Shown here: piece after piece, positions 24,438 through 33,281 of the stretch
Position numbering within the stretch: the stretch's first letter is position 1
Layout of the letters: each line of letters opens with the position of its first letter
Source: Acidobacteriota bacterium
GTDB lineage: Bacteria; Acidobacteriota; Blastocatellia; Pyrinomonadales; Pyrinomonadaceae
DNA: 64,000 nucleotides
Assembly: GCA_019639235.1 (NCBI GenBank)
Contig: JAHBSG010000003.1
Location: 128,446 to 192,445, forward strand
Direction of reading: 5' to 3'
Notes under the pieces: model-generated
What the model was told of the DNA's origin: nothing
The model's database searches: none
Seen by the model: only the letters and a program-made list of their open reading frames with translations
Translations under genes and position numbers: made by a program

Positions 24438-26357
24438 TTAAGGTTGATCGTCGGTAAGCCTTTCTTCAAGAAGCCGCGTCGAAACGGTAAGGAAGTCGTG
24501 AGCGGTAATCATCCCGACGAGCTTGCCATTCTTGCATACGGGAAGACACCCGATCCCTCGCTCACGCATGAGATAGAGCGCATCGAGGGTAGGCGTTTCA
24601 GGAGATATGGTCAAAAGGTCGCGCTTCATCACGTCGGCCACAACCATTTCATCGGCCGATCGAGCCCGGTTCGACGCAAGCATCGCGATCAGGTCGCGGT
24701 GAGAGACGAGCCCAACAAGATGACCATGGTCATCCTCCACCGGCACATGGCGGACGTGGCGCCACTCCATCAGGCTCGCGGCGAGGTCGATAACATCGCT
24801 GGGCCTGACTGTAAAAAGGTCGCGAGACATGAATTGTTCGGCCGTTCGAAAGTTGTCGATCCAATCGGATCTTTTCTCGATAGTCGCCAAGGGCCATTCG
24901 TGGACCGGTATGTTTTGTTCCTGATTCCTGATCATCGCGGCGACGAGCGTCCGCATCCGTACATTTGGCTTTGCCGCCGGGTCCATGTTCGAAAGCGAAT
25001 CAAGGGTCCACTGGGCGCCATTCGTTTCGTGTCGAACGCGAGCTTCGAGCGTCCCGAGATAGCGGTCAATATCGGCATCATCGATCTTGGCGACCTCGAG
25101 GCCCCTACGAGCGAGCGGCAAGAGCTCGTCAACTATCAGTTGCGGAACCGAATACGAGCGGCCGTCGAGCCACGTGATCTGAGATCGAAGCCCGTATCGG
25201 GCAACTGTAAAGAAGTTCGTCTTTGCTTCATCAAAGCGCATGCGTTCGCGAACATCGCCAAATTCAGTCGGCAGAGCCGTCATAAGGCCGAGAAAGAACG
25301 CGGCATTTGCAACTTCGTCGAGCACTGTAGGACCAGCTGGCAAGTATCGTGCTTCGATCCGGAGGCTCGGGCGGCCATCCAAAATACCGTAGCAAGGGCG
25401 GTTCCATCGCCAGACCGTCCCGTTATGCATCCGCCACGCTTTGAGCTCGGGCGTGCCGCCGCGGCGATACGTCTCCAGCGAATTTTCTTCGATCTCGCGG
25501 GTGAGGATTATCCGGAATCGGGCAACATCCTCGTGAAAGATCTCGGCGATCGATCCATCGACCCATTTCCGGCCGAATGTCACGCGGGCGGGGCGGCTTC
25601 GGCCCTGATGGACGGGGGAGCGTTCGTCAACGGCATGCTGAAACAGAGCAAGGCGCGTTTCATGCCACAGTCGGTGGCCAAGCAGAACCGGCGAATTGAC
25701 CGCCGCAGCAAGGACCGGTGCCGAGATTGCCTGTGCCCAGTTATACGAGTTGGCAAAGTCCTCAATATTTGGCTGAAGGTGTATCTGAAAACTGGTGTTG
25801 CAAAATTCAAGAAACGTGTCCTGATGGTGGAGGCGGATCTCATCGAGCCCTTTAATGTGAACTACCCGTTCTTCGCCATGGAGGGCTGTGAGAACCTTGT
25901 TCAACTGAGCGTAACGCGGCCCGGGCGTTAAGTTCTTTTCGACCAGATCTGATTCCTGGATCGTAGGCAAGATACCACATAGAACAACATCCCCGCGGCG
26001 TCCAGCTATGAGCGACCTCACTTCACTGACGATCTCAGAGATCTCAGCCTCCAATCGGCTAAGGCAGTCGCCCTTAAACTCGAGCGGCGTCAAATTCGCC
26101 TCCAGATTGAACTGGCCGATCTCGGTCGTAAGCCTTTCATCACCTGCCTCGGAGATCAACTGTGTGGAGTACGGTATAGGGTGCATCGCCGAATCGACAA
26201 GAAACATCTCCTGTTCGGCACCGATCCGGCTGATACCCGTTTCGAACTTGCCTGCAGCCATCATCTGCTCGAGGACATGAAGGTCGCAAAGCACAGCCTT
26301 TGTGAACTCACGCAGGTGGGCCTCGTCTGCATCGGTGTGAACTGTATGTTCTCCCAT
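24438..26357 (-). CDS. glutamate-cysteine ligase-like enzyme fused to two CBS domains
   Basis: A 639-residue cytoplasmic protein. Residues about 20-470 form a GCS2/carboxylate-amine ligase fold ('GAEQEMFLVD', 'NLTPGPRY', 'TSFQIHLQ', 'SLRIEARYLPAG'). The C-terminal 150 residues are two CBS domains ('FMSRDLFTVRPSDV', 'VMKRDLLTISPETP'), which usually sense adenine nucleotides. It should join an amine to a glutamyl or related carboxylate using ATP, with CBS control. Whether it makes gamma-glutamylcysteine is open. It is followed upstream on the same strand by an AstE/AspA-type deacylase, a pairing known for this ligase subgroup. Confidence 0.85.
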   Translation of the reverse strand: MGEHTVHTDADEAHLREFTKAVLCDLHVLEQMMAAGKFETGISRIGAEQEMFLVDSAMHPIPYSTQLISEAGDERLTTEIGQFNLEANLTPLEFKGDCLSRLEAEISEIVSEVRSLIAGRRGDVVLCGILPTIQESDLVEKNLTPGPRYAQLNKVLTALHGEERVVHIKGLDEIRLHHQDTFLEFCNTSFQIHLQPNIEDFANSYNWAQAISAPVLAAAVNSPVLLGHRLWHETRLALFQHAVDERSPVHQGRSRPARVTFGRKWVDGSIAEIFHEDVARFRIILTREIEENSLETYRRGGTPELKAWRMHNGTVWRWNRPCYGILDGRPSLRIEARYLPAGPTVLDEVANAAFFLGLMTALPTEFGDVRERMRFDEAKTNFFTVARYGLRSQITWLDGRSYSVPQLIVDELLPLARRGLEVAKIDDADIDRYLGTLEARVRHETNGAQWTLDSLSNMDPAAKPNVRMRTLVAAMIRNQEQNIPVHEWPLATIEKRSDWIDNFRTAEQFMSRDLFTVRPSDVIDLAASLMEWRHVRHVPVEDDHGHLVGLVSHRDLIAMLASNRARSADEMVVADVMKRDLLTISPETPTLDALYLMRERGIGCLPVCKNGKLVGMITAHDFLTVSTRLLEERLTDDQP

Positions 26358-26384
26358 GTTCTTTTTCTCCGCTTAATACAAAGT

Positions 26385-27575
26385 TCAGGCCTTTTCCTTG
26401 AATGGGCTTTCGATGTCGTGCTTACGGCGGCTTACCGTTAGGCTTTCACCGGTCCAACGGAGTTTTCGGAAACCGAGCAGGTGAAATACCTGAAGCGGAA
26501 AGAACCGTGCGACAGCCGTATCTACCCGAAGTACCTCGCGCCCCCTTTCAGTCGGATGCACACCTGGCAGGAAATGCATCAGGTCGGCTATACGCATTCG
26601 CCGGAGCAATGCCGAAAGCCAAAGCCAGAACGGCCGGATACGCCTGCCAATAAAAAATCCGTCCTCACCGAGCTTCTGGTAGAGCGGCATCAGGATCAGT
26701 CCTTCCTCTCGGGCACGGACCGGCCCACTTCGGTCGTCGGCAAGATGCTCATTCTTCCTGATCCTCTGAAAATTCTCGTAACCGGGATGCATCGTAAAGC
26801 CGTCCTCTTCAGTGATCGCGTGACGGTAACGAACTTCGAGTATTTCCGGCGTTCCCGTGGCGTTTTTCACGACCTGCGCGTGATAATCCGCATCCGGGAG
26901 GTCTTTCCAAACGATGATGCCTGCACGTTCCATTGCCAGCCAAACTAATGATTCATGAGTATTTACGGTCGATTCAGCATAATGCTGACCGCCCTCAAAT
27001 CCCATCGTTACAGCACCGATGTTGTTAAGATATTCAAGCAGCGTACCCTCCAACTGCTCTTCGATGCCAAGCAGGATCGTAACCGGAAGTCCGGTAGCGA
27101 ATCGGCGGTTCCGCATCGTGTCGCCAACGGTCGCAAACGGCACGCCCTCAGCTGAGGTCGAATGGAGGTCAAGTGCATAGACTTCGCCGCGCGCTGACTC
27201 GATTACAGGCAAAAGAACCTCCAACAATTCGCGCTGTTCACGATCCTCTGAAAACTGCGGAGAAAGCTGAGAGTCTGGAGCGTTTCGTGTCACGTTGGCA
27301 TCGGCCCAGTGCCGATTTAGATCGCTATCAACAAAACGGACACCCTTCCGCAAAGCTCGTGTGTTTCCAGCGAAGAAAAAGACGCGGCCGCAGAGACGCA
27401 GATCGGAATCCTTGATCCGTTCGGCTACCCGCTGCACGGCCCGAACCCCCGCCGATTCGTTACCGTGAATGCCGCCAAACACCAAAAGAGTCGGGCCGAC
27501 ATTTTCTGCGCCAAAGGAAGCAACAAGATGTTCACCTTCGGCAATGAATTCCGCTGTCTTGGTTGTAGAGTCCAC
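26385..27575 (-). CDS. succinylglutamate desuccinylase/aspartoacylase-family zinc hydrolase
   Basis: A protein of about 396 residues in the M14-like AstE/AspA family. Zinc ligands are in 'GGIHGNESAG' (H and E) and 'ALDLHSTS' (second His); a C-terminal beta domain follows. Expected chemistry: zinc-dependent hydrolysis of an N-acyl amino acid or peptide-like amide. I chose GTG 27575 because AGGAG lies 11 bases upstream and because the longer frame would run into the divergent herA gene. It lies 27 bases upstream of the ligase-CBS gene, so the two form an operon that could make and break the same amide product. Confidence 0.8.
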   Translation of the reverse strand: MDSTTKTAEFIAEGEHLVASFGAENVGPTLLVFGGIHGNESAGVRAVQRVAERIKDSDLRLCGRVFFFAGNTRALRKGVRFVDSDLNRHWADANVTRNAPDSQLSPQFSEDREQRELLEVLLPVIESARGEVYALDLHSTSAEGVPFATVGDTMRNRRFATGLPVTILLGIEEQLEGTLLEYLNNIGAVTMGFEGGQHYAESTVNTHESLVWLAMERAGIIVWKDLPDADYHAQVVKNATGTPEILEVRYRHAITEEDGFTMHPGYENFQRIRKNEHLADDRSGPVRAREEGLILMPLYQKLGEDGFFIGRRIRPFWLWLSALLRRMRIADLMHFLPGVHPTERGREVLRVDTAVARFFPLQVFHLLGFRKLRWTGESLTVSRRKHDIESPFKEKA

Positions 27576-27617
27576 CGTTCTGCTATACTCCTCTGCAAAT
27601 ATCGAACCGCAAGAGTT

Positions 27618-29312
27618 ATGGCCGTATCCGACATACTGACCGGAACCGTAAAGGGCCCGGGCCAATTGCCTCAAGAATACACATTCATCACCCGCGACAA
27701 TAGCCGCGTCAGGATAGGTGAATTCGTTTATTACGAGGCCGTGGCAGAAGCTGAATCACGCCGGATCATCGGAACGGTCAAATCTCGAAAGCTTATCCGG
27801 GCCCTTCCTGATGATTTCCTGTCGGAGCCCGGAATACCGCCGGCGGAGGTTGCCGAGATACTCGGGATCGACCCCAACCCGGAGGTTTACGAGATCACCG
27901 TCGAGACAATCGGCTACTTTAGCCCAAAGCTCGGTGATTTCGTTAATCCGCGTATTCCGCCAAACCCCGGAGATGCGGTTAGCCTGGCATCGGCGGAAAC
28001 GCTTGCTTCGGTCCTCAGTCCTCGCCAGGAAGGCGAGGCCGGCTCGGCCCATATCGGCTCGCTGTTGACACGTGACGCTGGCGAGGTCCCGATCGTTCTC
28101 TCGGTCAAAAATGTGGTCTCGACCCATGTGGCGATTCTCGCATCAACAGGCTCGGGAAAATCTTACACGGCGGGTGTCCTAGTCGAGGAAATGCTGCGTC
28201 CGTATAACCGGGCGGCGGTACTCATCGTCGACCCGCACGGCGAGTACCATACGATGGCGTCGATTCAGGGCGACCCTCAATTCATCGGTGAAGACGGCTA
28301 TCGGCCCGAGGTAAAGATCTTCACCCCGGAACGTATAAAAGTACGATTTTCATCTCTAACAGAAGGCGACATCAGGTATCTGCTGCCGGACGGAACCTCA
28401 GATAAGATGCTTCACTTTCTCCGGCAGGCATATCGCTCGCTTCTGGAAAAGCTTCGGGCAGAAGGACGAAAGGAATATCTTTACAACTACTTCGATCTTC
28501 GGGATGAAGTGCAGCGGCAGCAATACGGCAAGGACGAACGAGACGCAGGCGATGGCGGTAACGTCTCATCGATCCAAGGCCTTCTTTGGCGGCTCGACTC
28601 GCGTTTCGATCAGGCCGACAGCATTTTCCACGCTCATGAACATATCGAGCTAGGCGATCTTTACCGGCCAGGCCGCGTCACCATTCTCGACCTTTCCGAC
28701 ATCGAACAAAGTCTTCAGCAAGTGATAGTGGGAACTCTTCTTAGAAGGGTCAACAAGGCGCGCGAACAGACGGTCCGCGAACACGTTACCTCGGGTGAGA
28801 ACTTTCTCGATTATCCGGTGTTTACTCTACTTGAAGAGGCCCATCGATTCGCCCCGGCCGGTTCTAATGTTGTCTCGACGAACGTGCTAAAACAGATCTT
28901 GAGCGAAGGTCGAAAATTTGGCGTAGGGATAGGGTTGATAACGCAGCGGCCGGGAAAGCTCGATCAGGACGTTCTTTCGCAATGCATGACGCAGATCATC
29001 ATGCGGATCGTCAATCCCATCGACCAGCAGACGATCGCGCAGTCGGTTGAAGGAGCAGGCCGGGCAATGCTCGCCGAACTTCCGGCGTTGACGAAAGGCC
29101 AGGCGATCATTTCGGGCGTCGGAATAAATACACCGGTCATGTGCCGCATCCGCCCGCGCTTAACGACCCATGGCGGCGAGACTTTCGATGCGCCTGCTCA
29201 ATGGCTGAAATGGCACAACGAAGGACAGGCCAAACGCGACCAGGATTCGGCACCTTACCTAAAACCGGATTCGGAAAAGGAGCCAGAAAAATTGGGCAGC
29301 ATCCGAATCTGA
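27618..29312 (+). CDS. herA: HerA-family hexameric DNA translocase
   Basis: A 564-residue protein. The N-terminal HAS-barrel is about 1-110. The RecA-like ATPase has Walker A ASTGSGKS (175-182), 'VDPHGEYH' and Walker B 'LLEEAHRFAP', with a sensor region 'GLITQRPGKLD'. HerA works with the NurA nuclease in DNA end resection in archaea and some bacteria; HerA-type ATPases also occur in phage defence pairs. No nurA or other nuclease lies next to it. The start ATG 27618 is divergent from the AstE/AspA-like gene with 42 bases between. Confidence 0.88.
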   Translation: MAVSDILTGTVKGPGQLPQEYTFITRDNSRVRIGEFVYYEAVAEAESRRIIGTVKSRKLIRALPDDFLSEPGIPPAEVAEILGIDPNPEVYEITVETIGYFSPKLGDFVNPRIPPNPGDAVSLASAETLASVLSPRQEGEAGSAHIGSLLTRDAGEVPIVLSVKNVVSTHVAILASTGSGKSYTAGVLVEEMLRPYNRAAVLIVDPHGEYHTMASIQGDPQFIGEDGYRPEVKIFTPERIKVRFSSLTEGDIRYLLPDGTSDKMLHFLRQAYRSLLEKLRAEGRKEYLYNYFDLRDEVQRQQYGKDERDAGDGGNVSSIQGLLWRLDSRFDQADSIFHAHEHIELGDLYRPGRVTILDLSDIEQSLQQVIVGTLLRRVNKAREQTVREHVTSGENFLDYPVFTLLEEAHRFAPAGSNVVSTNVLKQILSEGRKFGVGIGLITQRPGKLDQDVLSQCMTQIIMRIVNPIDQQTIAQSVEGAGRAMLAELPALTKGQAIISGVGINTPVMCRIRPRLTTHGGETFDAPAQWLKWHNEGQAKRDQDSAPYLKPDSEKEPEKLGSIRI

Positions 29313-29318
29313 GGTGCG

Positions 29319-31115
29319 TCATTTCGCCCCGATCCGGTACATCTCTCGCCCGTCCGGACCGGCGAGATCTTTGCGAACCAATAGCATAAGCTCAACGCCG
29401 GGCCTGAGCGGATATGACGCGTAATATGCGTAGTTCGCCGAGTAACGGCGAATGGCCTCGGCATCCTGCTCACCTTTCTTTGCGACTATCATTTCAGCGG
29501 TCCTGGTGTCGAAGAACTTGCCGTGGAAGATCGCCTTCGGGTAATCGCGAAGATACCAGACCAGCGGCCAGTAATCCGGCGAGACGACCTCGACAGTGGT
29601 CTCGCTCCCTTTTCCGCTCACCTCAGCAAACCGCTCGATATCAGCGACCATGTCAAGAAACTCTCGGCGCGTGTGAGCATAAACGTAGGGGACTTTTTCG
29701 TCGTCGTAGTCAACGAAATTTACGTTGTATGTTTGGTACCCGAGTATCGCAAACGATACTCCGGCAAGGACAATAGCCGCGATCCGGCCGAGCGAACCCA
29801 TCGAGCAGGCCAGTTCATTTATTGCGTACCCACCGATGAAACATGCCGGCAATAGAAACGAAAGCGCAAGCCAGGGCGTCTTGTAAGGAATCATCGTGTA
29901 AGCAAGAAACAACCCGAGCGTCCAAAGTCCGGCGAACATCGCAAACCGATGGCGTGCCTTGAAGAACGCGATCGCTGTTCCGATCACGGAAAGGAGAACG
30001 ATCGGCGATTCGACCTTCATTGCCCAATTGAGATAGGCGAAAAGCCCGTTATCCGTGTGGTCTCTGCTCCCGGTCTTGGTCCAAATCGCATATGCCTCAA
30101 AGGCTTTGCTGACGCCCTCCGGATATGTAAAGAATGACGAGAAGAAAAGGACAAATATGTAAATGAACGCGAGTGCCGAGGCGATCACGACAAGCCAGAG
30201 GTCAATGCCCGAGCCAAGAGCATCGCGAAAGTCTGCCCAATTAAGTTCGGGGTCGTCGAGTTCATCTTTGGGGCCGCTTACCAACTTTCCCGCCAGCATG
30301 CGTCGCCACAGCCAGACGAAAAATACAGCGATCAGCATCGTCCCGAGGGTGATGAACGCCGTCTCCTTGGTCGCGAAGAAAAGTGCTGCCGAGGCCGACG
30401 CGATGAGGAGATAGATCGGACGGCCGTCCCGCCAGACCATCAGCATTCGGATGACAAAACCGACCAAAACCACTTCAACCGCAAAGACCACGACGGCGAT
30501 GTAAACGAACCTGTCCGGGTCGCTGGACGAAAGCGATGACGCGATGTTGAGCGTCGTCGGAAAAAAGGAGACAAGCAGAAGCAGGGCCATCCACCCGATG
30601 GCAAAGGGCCCGGCCTTTCTTCGCTCGATAAAGAACACTATCGAAACAACGATCGCGAGACTCAGAAAAACAAAAAAGATCTCGTGAATAAAGTACCGTG
30701 AGATGAAGACCATTCCCGGCGAGAGAGCAAGCATCGCAGCGGCTGTCAGGGCTCCAATCCGCCCAATGTATCGCTTCAAAAACAACGCAAGAACAACTAT
30801 GAGGACGCCCCAGATGGCAACGCTCCACCGAACCGTTACGGTATCAAGTCCGCCAAGAAGTTTCGTAAATGCGAGCGAAATGTAATAGAGGGTCGGGCCG
30901 TGGTAGTTTTCGGGGTCGTACTTGTAAACTCCGTCGCGATAAAGATTCGTCAGGAACCATCCGTTAACGCCCTCATCGTGGTGAAATGGCTTCAGGGCAA
31001 GCCAATAAAAACGCAGAAATGCGGCGAGGGCCGTCGCCGCGACACAACCAAGCAGCCACGTGGCATCGGATCCAAAGCCTCCTCTTTCTTCACCTTTCGT
31101 TTCTTCGATTGACAT
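29319..31115 (-). CDS. GT-C glycosyltransferase-like membrane protein (TIGR03663/Agl23 type)
   Basis: A 598-residue polytopic protein with about 10-12 hydrophobic segments. The N-terminal motif 'FHHDEGVNGWFLTNLYRDG' holds the acidic pair expected in the first extracytoplasmic loop of GT-C enzymes. This arrangement with 'YHGPTLYY' is the TIGR03663 pattern. Such proteins use lipid-linked sugars. The start at MSIEETKG (31115) is 19 bases after the stop of the next membrane gene. An upstream ATG would overlap that stop. Confidence 0.78.
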   Translation of the reverse strand: MSIEETKGEERGGFGSDATWLLGCVAATALAAFLRFYWLALKPFHHDEGVNGWFLTNLYRDGVYKYDPENYHGPTLYYISLAFTKLLGGLDTVTVRWSVAIWGVLIVVLALFLKRYIGRIGALTAAAMLALSPGMVFISRYFIHEIFFVFLSLAIVVSIVFFIERRKAGPFAIGWMALLLLVSFFPTTLNIASSLSSSDPDRFVYIAVVVFAVEVVLVGFVIRMLMVWRDGRPIYLLIASASAALFFATKETAFITLGTMLIAVFFVWLWRRMLAGKLVSGPKDELDDPELNWADFRDALGSGIDLWLVVIASALAFIYIFVLFFSSFFTYPEGVSKAFEAYAIWTKTGSRDHTDNGLFAYLNWAMKVESPIVLLSVIGTAIAFFKARHRFAMFAGLWTLGLFLAYTMIPYKTPWLALSFLLPACFIGGYAINELACSMGSLGRIAAIVLAGVSFAILGYQTYNVNFVDYDDEKVPYVYAHTRREFLDMVADIERFAEVSGKGSETTVEVVSPDYWPLVWYLRDYPKAIFHGKFFDTRTAEMIVAKKGEQDAEAIRRYSANYAYYASYPLRPGVELMLLVRKDLAGPDGREMYRIGAK

Positions 31116-31134
31116 TCGTTCAGCTAGCTCGTGT

Positions 31135-33222
31135 TTATTCCGCAACCTTGTAAACGCGATATTGTCCGGATTCCGCTATAACCGGGAAGCGGGAAAAAAA
31201 CTGCTCGTTCGGCGAGAGCGTGTTCCTTTCTTCCGGCGAAATCAGCACGTGGGTGATCCCGTGCTCTCTCAACAATTCTTCGGCTTGCGGACCGCCGCGA
31301 TAGATCGCCTTGAGGTCCTCTTCGCGTCGCTTGTAGTCAATGCCGTGCGAGCCAAGGTGTCCAGAGTAGCGCATGAATGACGAACGGCCGCTCAGAACCA
31401 CTGCTGAGTTATAGGTCGGAGCGTTCAGCACCACCGCATCCGGCCGGGTCGATGCCCGAATGCGGGTTGCGACCGTAACAGCGTCCGGTTCGAAGACACG
31501 ATAATTGATCTGCTTGGAGACAGTTCGCCAAACATCGAGCCCGCCACTCATCGTAAGCACCAGAACCGTAGCGGCCGCAACCGCCTTCCAGCCTGCCGAA
31601 CGCCGCCAGAGCCACGCGATCGCGGTTGCAACGAGCGGCAGCGACATTAAATGCCAATAGATCAGTATCTTGATGTTGTCCCACTCCCACGGTGCGAACT
31701 TGAATACATTTGAGACAACAAAGAGAACCGCAAAGGGAATGTAGAAAAGAAGCAGCGAGGGACTTGCCTTGACCGCGGCAGCCTCCGCCTCCCGTTCGGC
31801 TTTGGTCAAATTCTTTTTCGGTCCTGTATCTTTGCTGACTGAACGTGAGCAATTCCAAACCAGATAGACACCGGCGGCCAAAAGCGGAAAGACCAACCCG
31901 GTATTCTTTAGCCAGAACCAAAGAAAATAATCGTCCCGCTTGTCCCAGCCGAAATGGAAACCGATGAACTCTGAGGTTCGTGTCGCGCTTCCGTTCATCG
32001 TCCAAGCAAGAAGCGGTATCGCGACGATCGCCGTCCCTAGTGCAAAAGAGACATACTCCGGCAATCGTTTCCGCCTCATCCCAAGCACAAAGACGCCAAC
32101 GACAAACACAACCGCAAGACTGTGAACGTGGATCAACGGAAGCATTCCCGCGATTAGGCCCGTGACGAAATACGGCAGAAATGCTAAATAACTGCCCGTT
32201 GGCTCCTTTACAACCTCGTCGCGATCCGGCTTCGAGAAAGCGTGCCACAGCAGGCCTACCGCGATCAACGCGATCGGCATTCCTAGCAAGAGGCTTCGCT
32301 GCGTCAGGAAAAGCGTAGTCAGCGAATTGCCCCAGCGGAACTGGTCGCTGATGGTGTAGTCCTTAGGTAGATTCCAGAGAAGCTCGAAAAGGCCTTTTGT
32401 CTGGCCAAGATAGTCACCAAAAAAGACAACGAACCCAAGACCGCCGCTGAGGAACAGCAGAACCGGAGCAAGCTTTGCCGCCAAACGGTCATTGACGAGT
32501 TTCAATACTAACCGCTCTAGAACGACAAGCAGCGAGAAGGCCCAGCCGACATTCTGCACCAGCATCGCCTCGCGGGCGCCGACGCCAAGCTTCATGAACA
32601 TCGCCGTCGTGAGATCGGCGAGAAACGGATAGGTAAACTTCACCCCGGCAAAGTTCGGATTGTCCGGCGGAAAACTCGCACCCTCTGTGAAGGCATATAT
32701 CGCACCGAGGTGGAACGGAAGATCGCCGAGATTGTTCGAACCGCCGGTGAAGATTCCTTGGTCGTTGATGATGATCGCCCGGTCGAAAAAGAGAACCAGC
32801 AGGCCGAGAGACACCGCGTAATACAAGAACCGAAGGAACTTTACCCCGGTCGCGCCTTGCAGCTTGCCGCGAGCAAGTACGCGGTCGCGGTCAACGGCTT
32901 TGCGGCGACCTTGATCAAGCACCAGAAGCAGCGGCACGAGCGTTAAAAGAAGAGCCAAGGCCGCCGCCCCGGGTGTTATTGCCATTGCGAACCCGAGTAG
33001 AAAACCTGAAAACCCGAAGATCGCGGAACCAATTACGCACCCCGCTGCGAACCGCCACAGCAACGGCTCGTCATCCTCGATCAGGTATGTTAGGGCCGCA
33101 CCGCCGAGGGTGATCGCGAACAGGATTATAAGGCCAAGGATCATCGCAAGTGCTTTCGAAAACTGAAGTTTAAAGTAACCGATTATCGCTTCCCGGTAAA
33201 ACTTGCCGTAGCTGCCACGCAA
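31135..33222 (-). CDS. large polytopic membrane protein, probable GT-C-type transferase
   Basis: About 695 residues with 13 or more hydrophobic segments and a soluble C-terminal domain of about 110 residues ('AVVLNAPTYNSAVVLSGR', 'HGITHVLISPEE'). The loop 'IINDQGIFTGGSNNLGDLPF' with acidic residues after the early helices, and the soluble tail, are typical of bacterial GT-C/O-mannosyltransferase-like proteins. The neighbour at 29319 has the same architecture and strand, so both probably act in one glycosylation or polymer step. The start is a TTG at 33222; an internal ATG at 33144 would remove the N-terminal 26 residues. Confidence 0.65.
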   Translation of the reverse strand: MRGSYGKFYREAIIGYFKLQFSKALAMILGLIILFAITLGGAALTYLIEDDEPLLWRFAAGCVIGSAIFGFSGFLLGFAMAITPGAAALALLLTLVPLLLVLDQGRRKAVDRDRVLARGKLQGATGVKFLRFLYYAVSLGLLVLFFDRAIIINDQGIFTGGSNNLGDLPFHLGAIYAFTEGASFPPDNPNFAGVKFTYPFLADLTTAMFMKLGVGAREAMLVQNVGWAFSLLVVLERLVLKLVNDRLAAKLAPVLLFLSGGLGFVVFFGDYLGQTKGLFELLWNLPKDYTISDQFRWGNSLTTLFLTQRSLLLGMPIALIAVGLLWHAFSKPDRDEVVKEPTGSYLAFLPYFVTGLIAGMLPLIHVHSLAVVFVVGVFVLGMRRKRLPEYVSFALGTAIVAIPLLAWTMNGSATRTSEFIGFHFGWDKRDDYFLWFWLKNTGLVFPLLAAGVYLVWNCSRSVSKDTGPKKNLTKAEREAEAAAVKASPSLLLFYIPFAVLFVVSNVFKFAPWEWDNIKILIYWHLMSLPLVATAIAWLWRRSAGWKAVAAATVLVLTMSGGLDVWRTVSKQINYRVFEPDAVTVATRIRASTRPDAVVLNAPTYNSAVVLSGRSSFMRYSGHLGSHGIDYKRREEDLKAIYRGGPQAEELLREHGITHVLISPEERNTLSPNEQFFSRFPVIAESGQYRVYKVAE

Positions 33223-33281
33223 GGGCTAGAATCCGCCATCGAAATCCACTATAATTCCTTCGACTTTCATAAGTGATCCCA

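Noticed and set aside
24087..25931. A 614-codon plus-strand frame
   Set aside because: Antisense to the ligase-CBS gene; no domain.
27465..27617. N-terminal extension of HerA
   Set aside because: It overlaps the divergent deacylase and lacks HerA homology; ATG 27618 begins the HAS-barrel.
27618..29312. A HerA-nuclease phage-defence operon
   Set aside because: No nuclease, SIR2 or DUF4297-type partner adjoins herA on either side.
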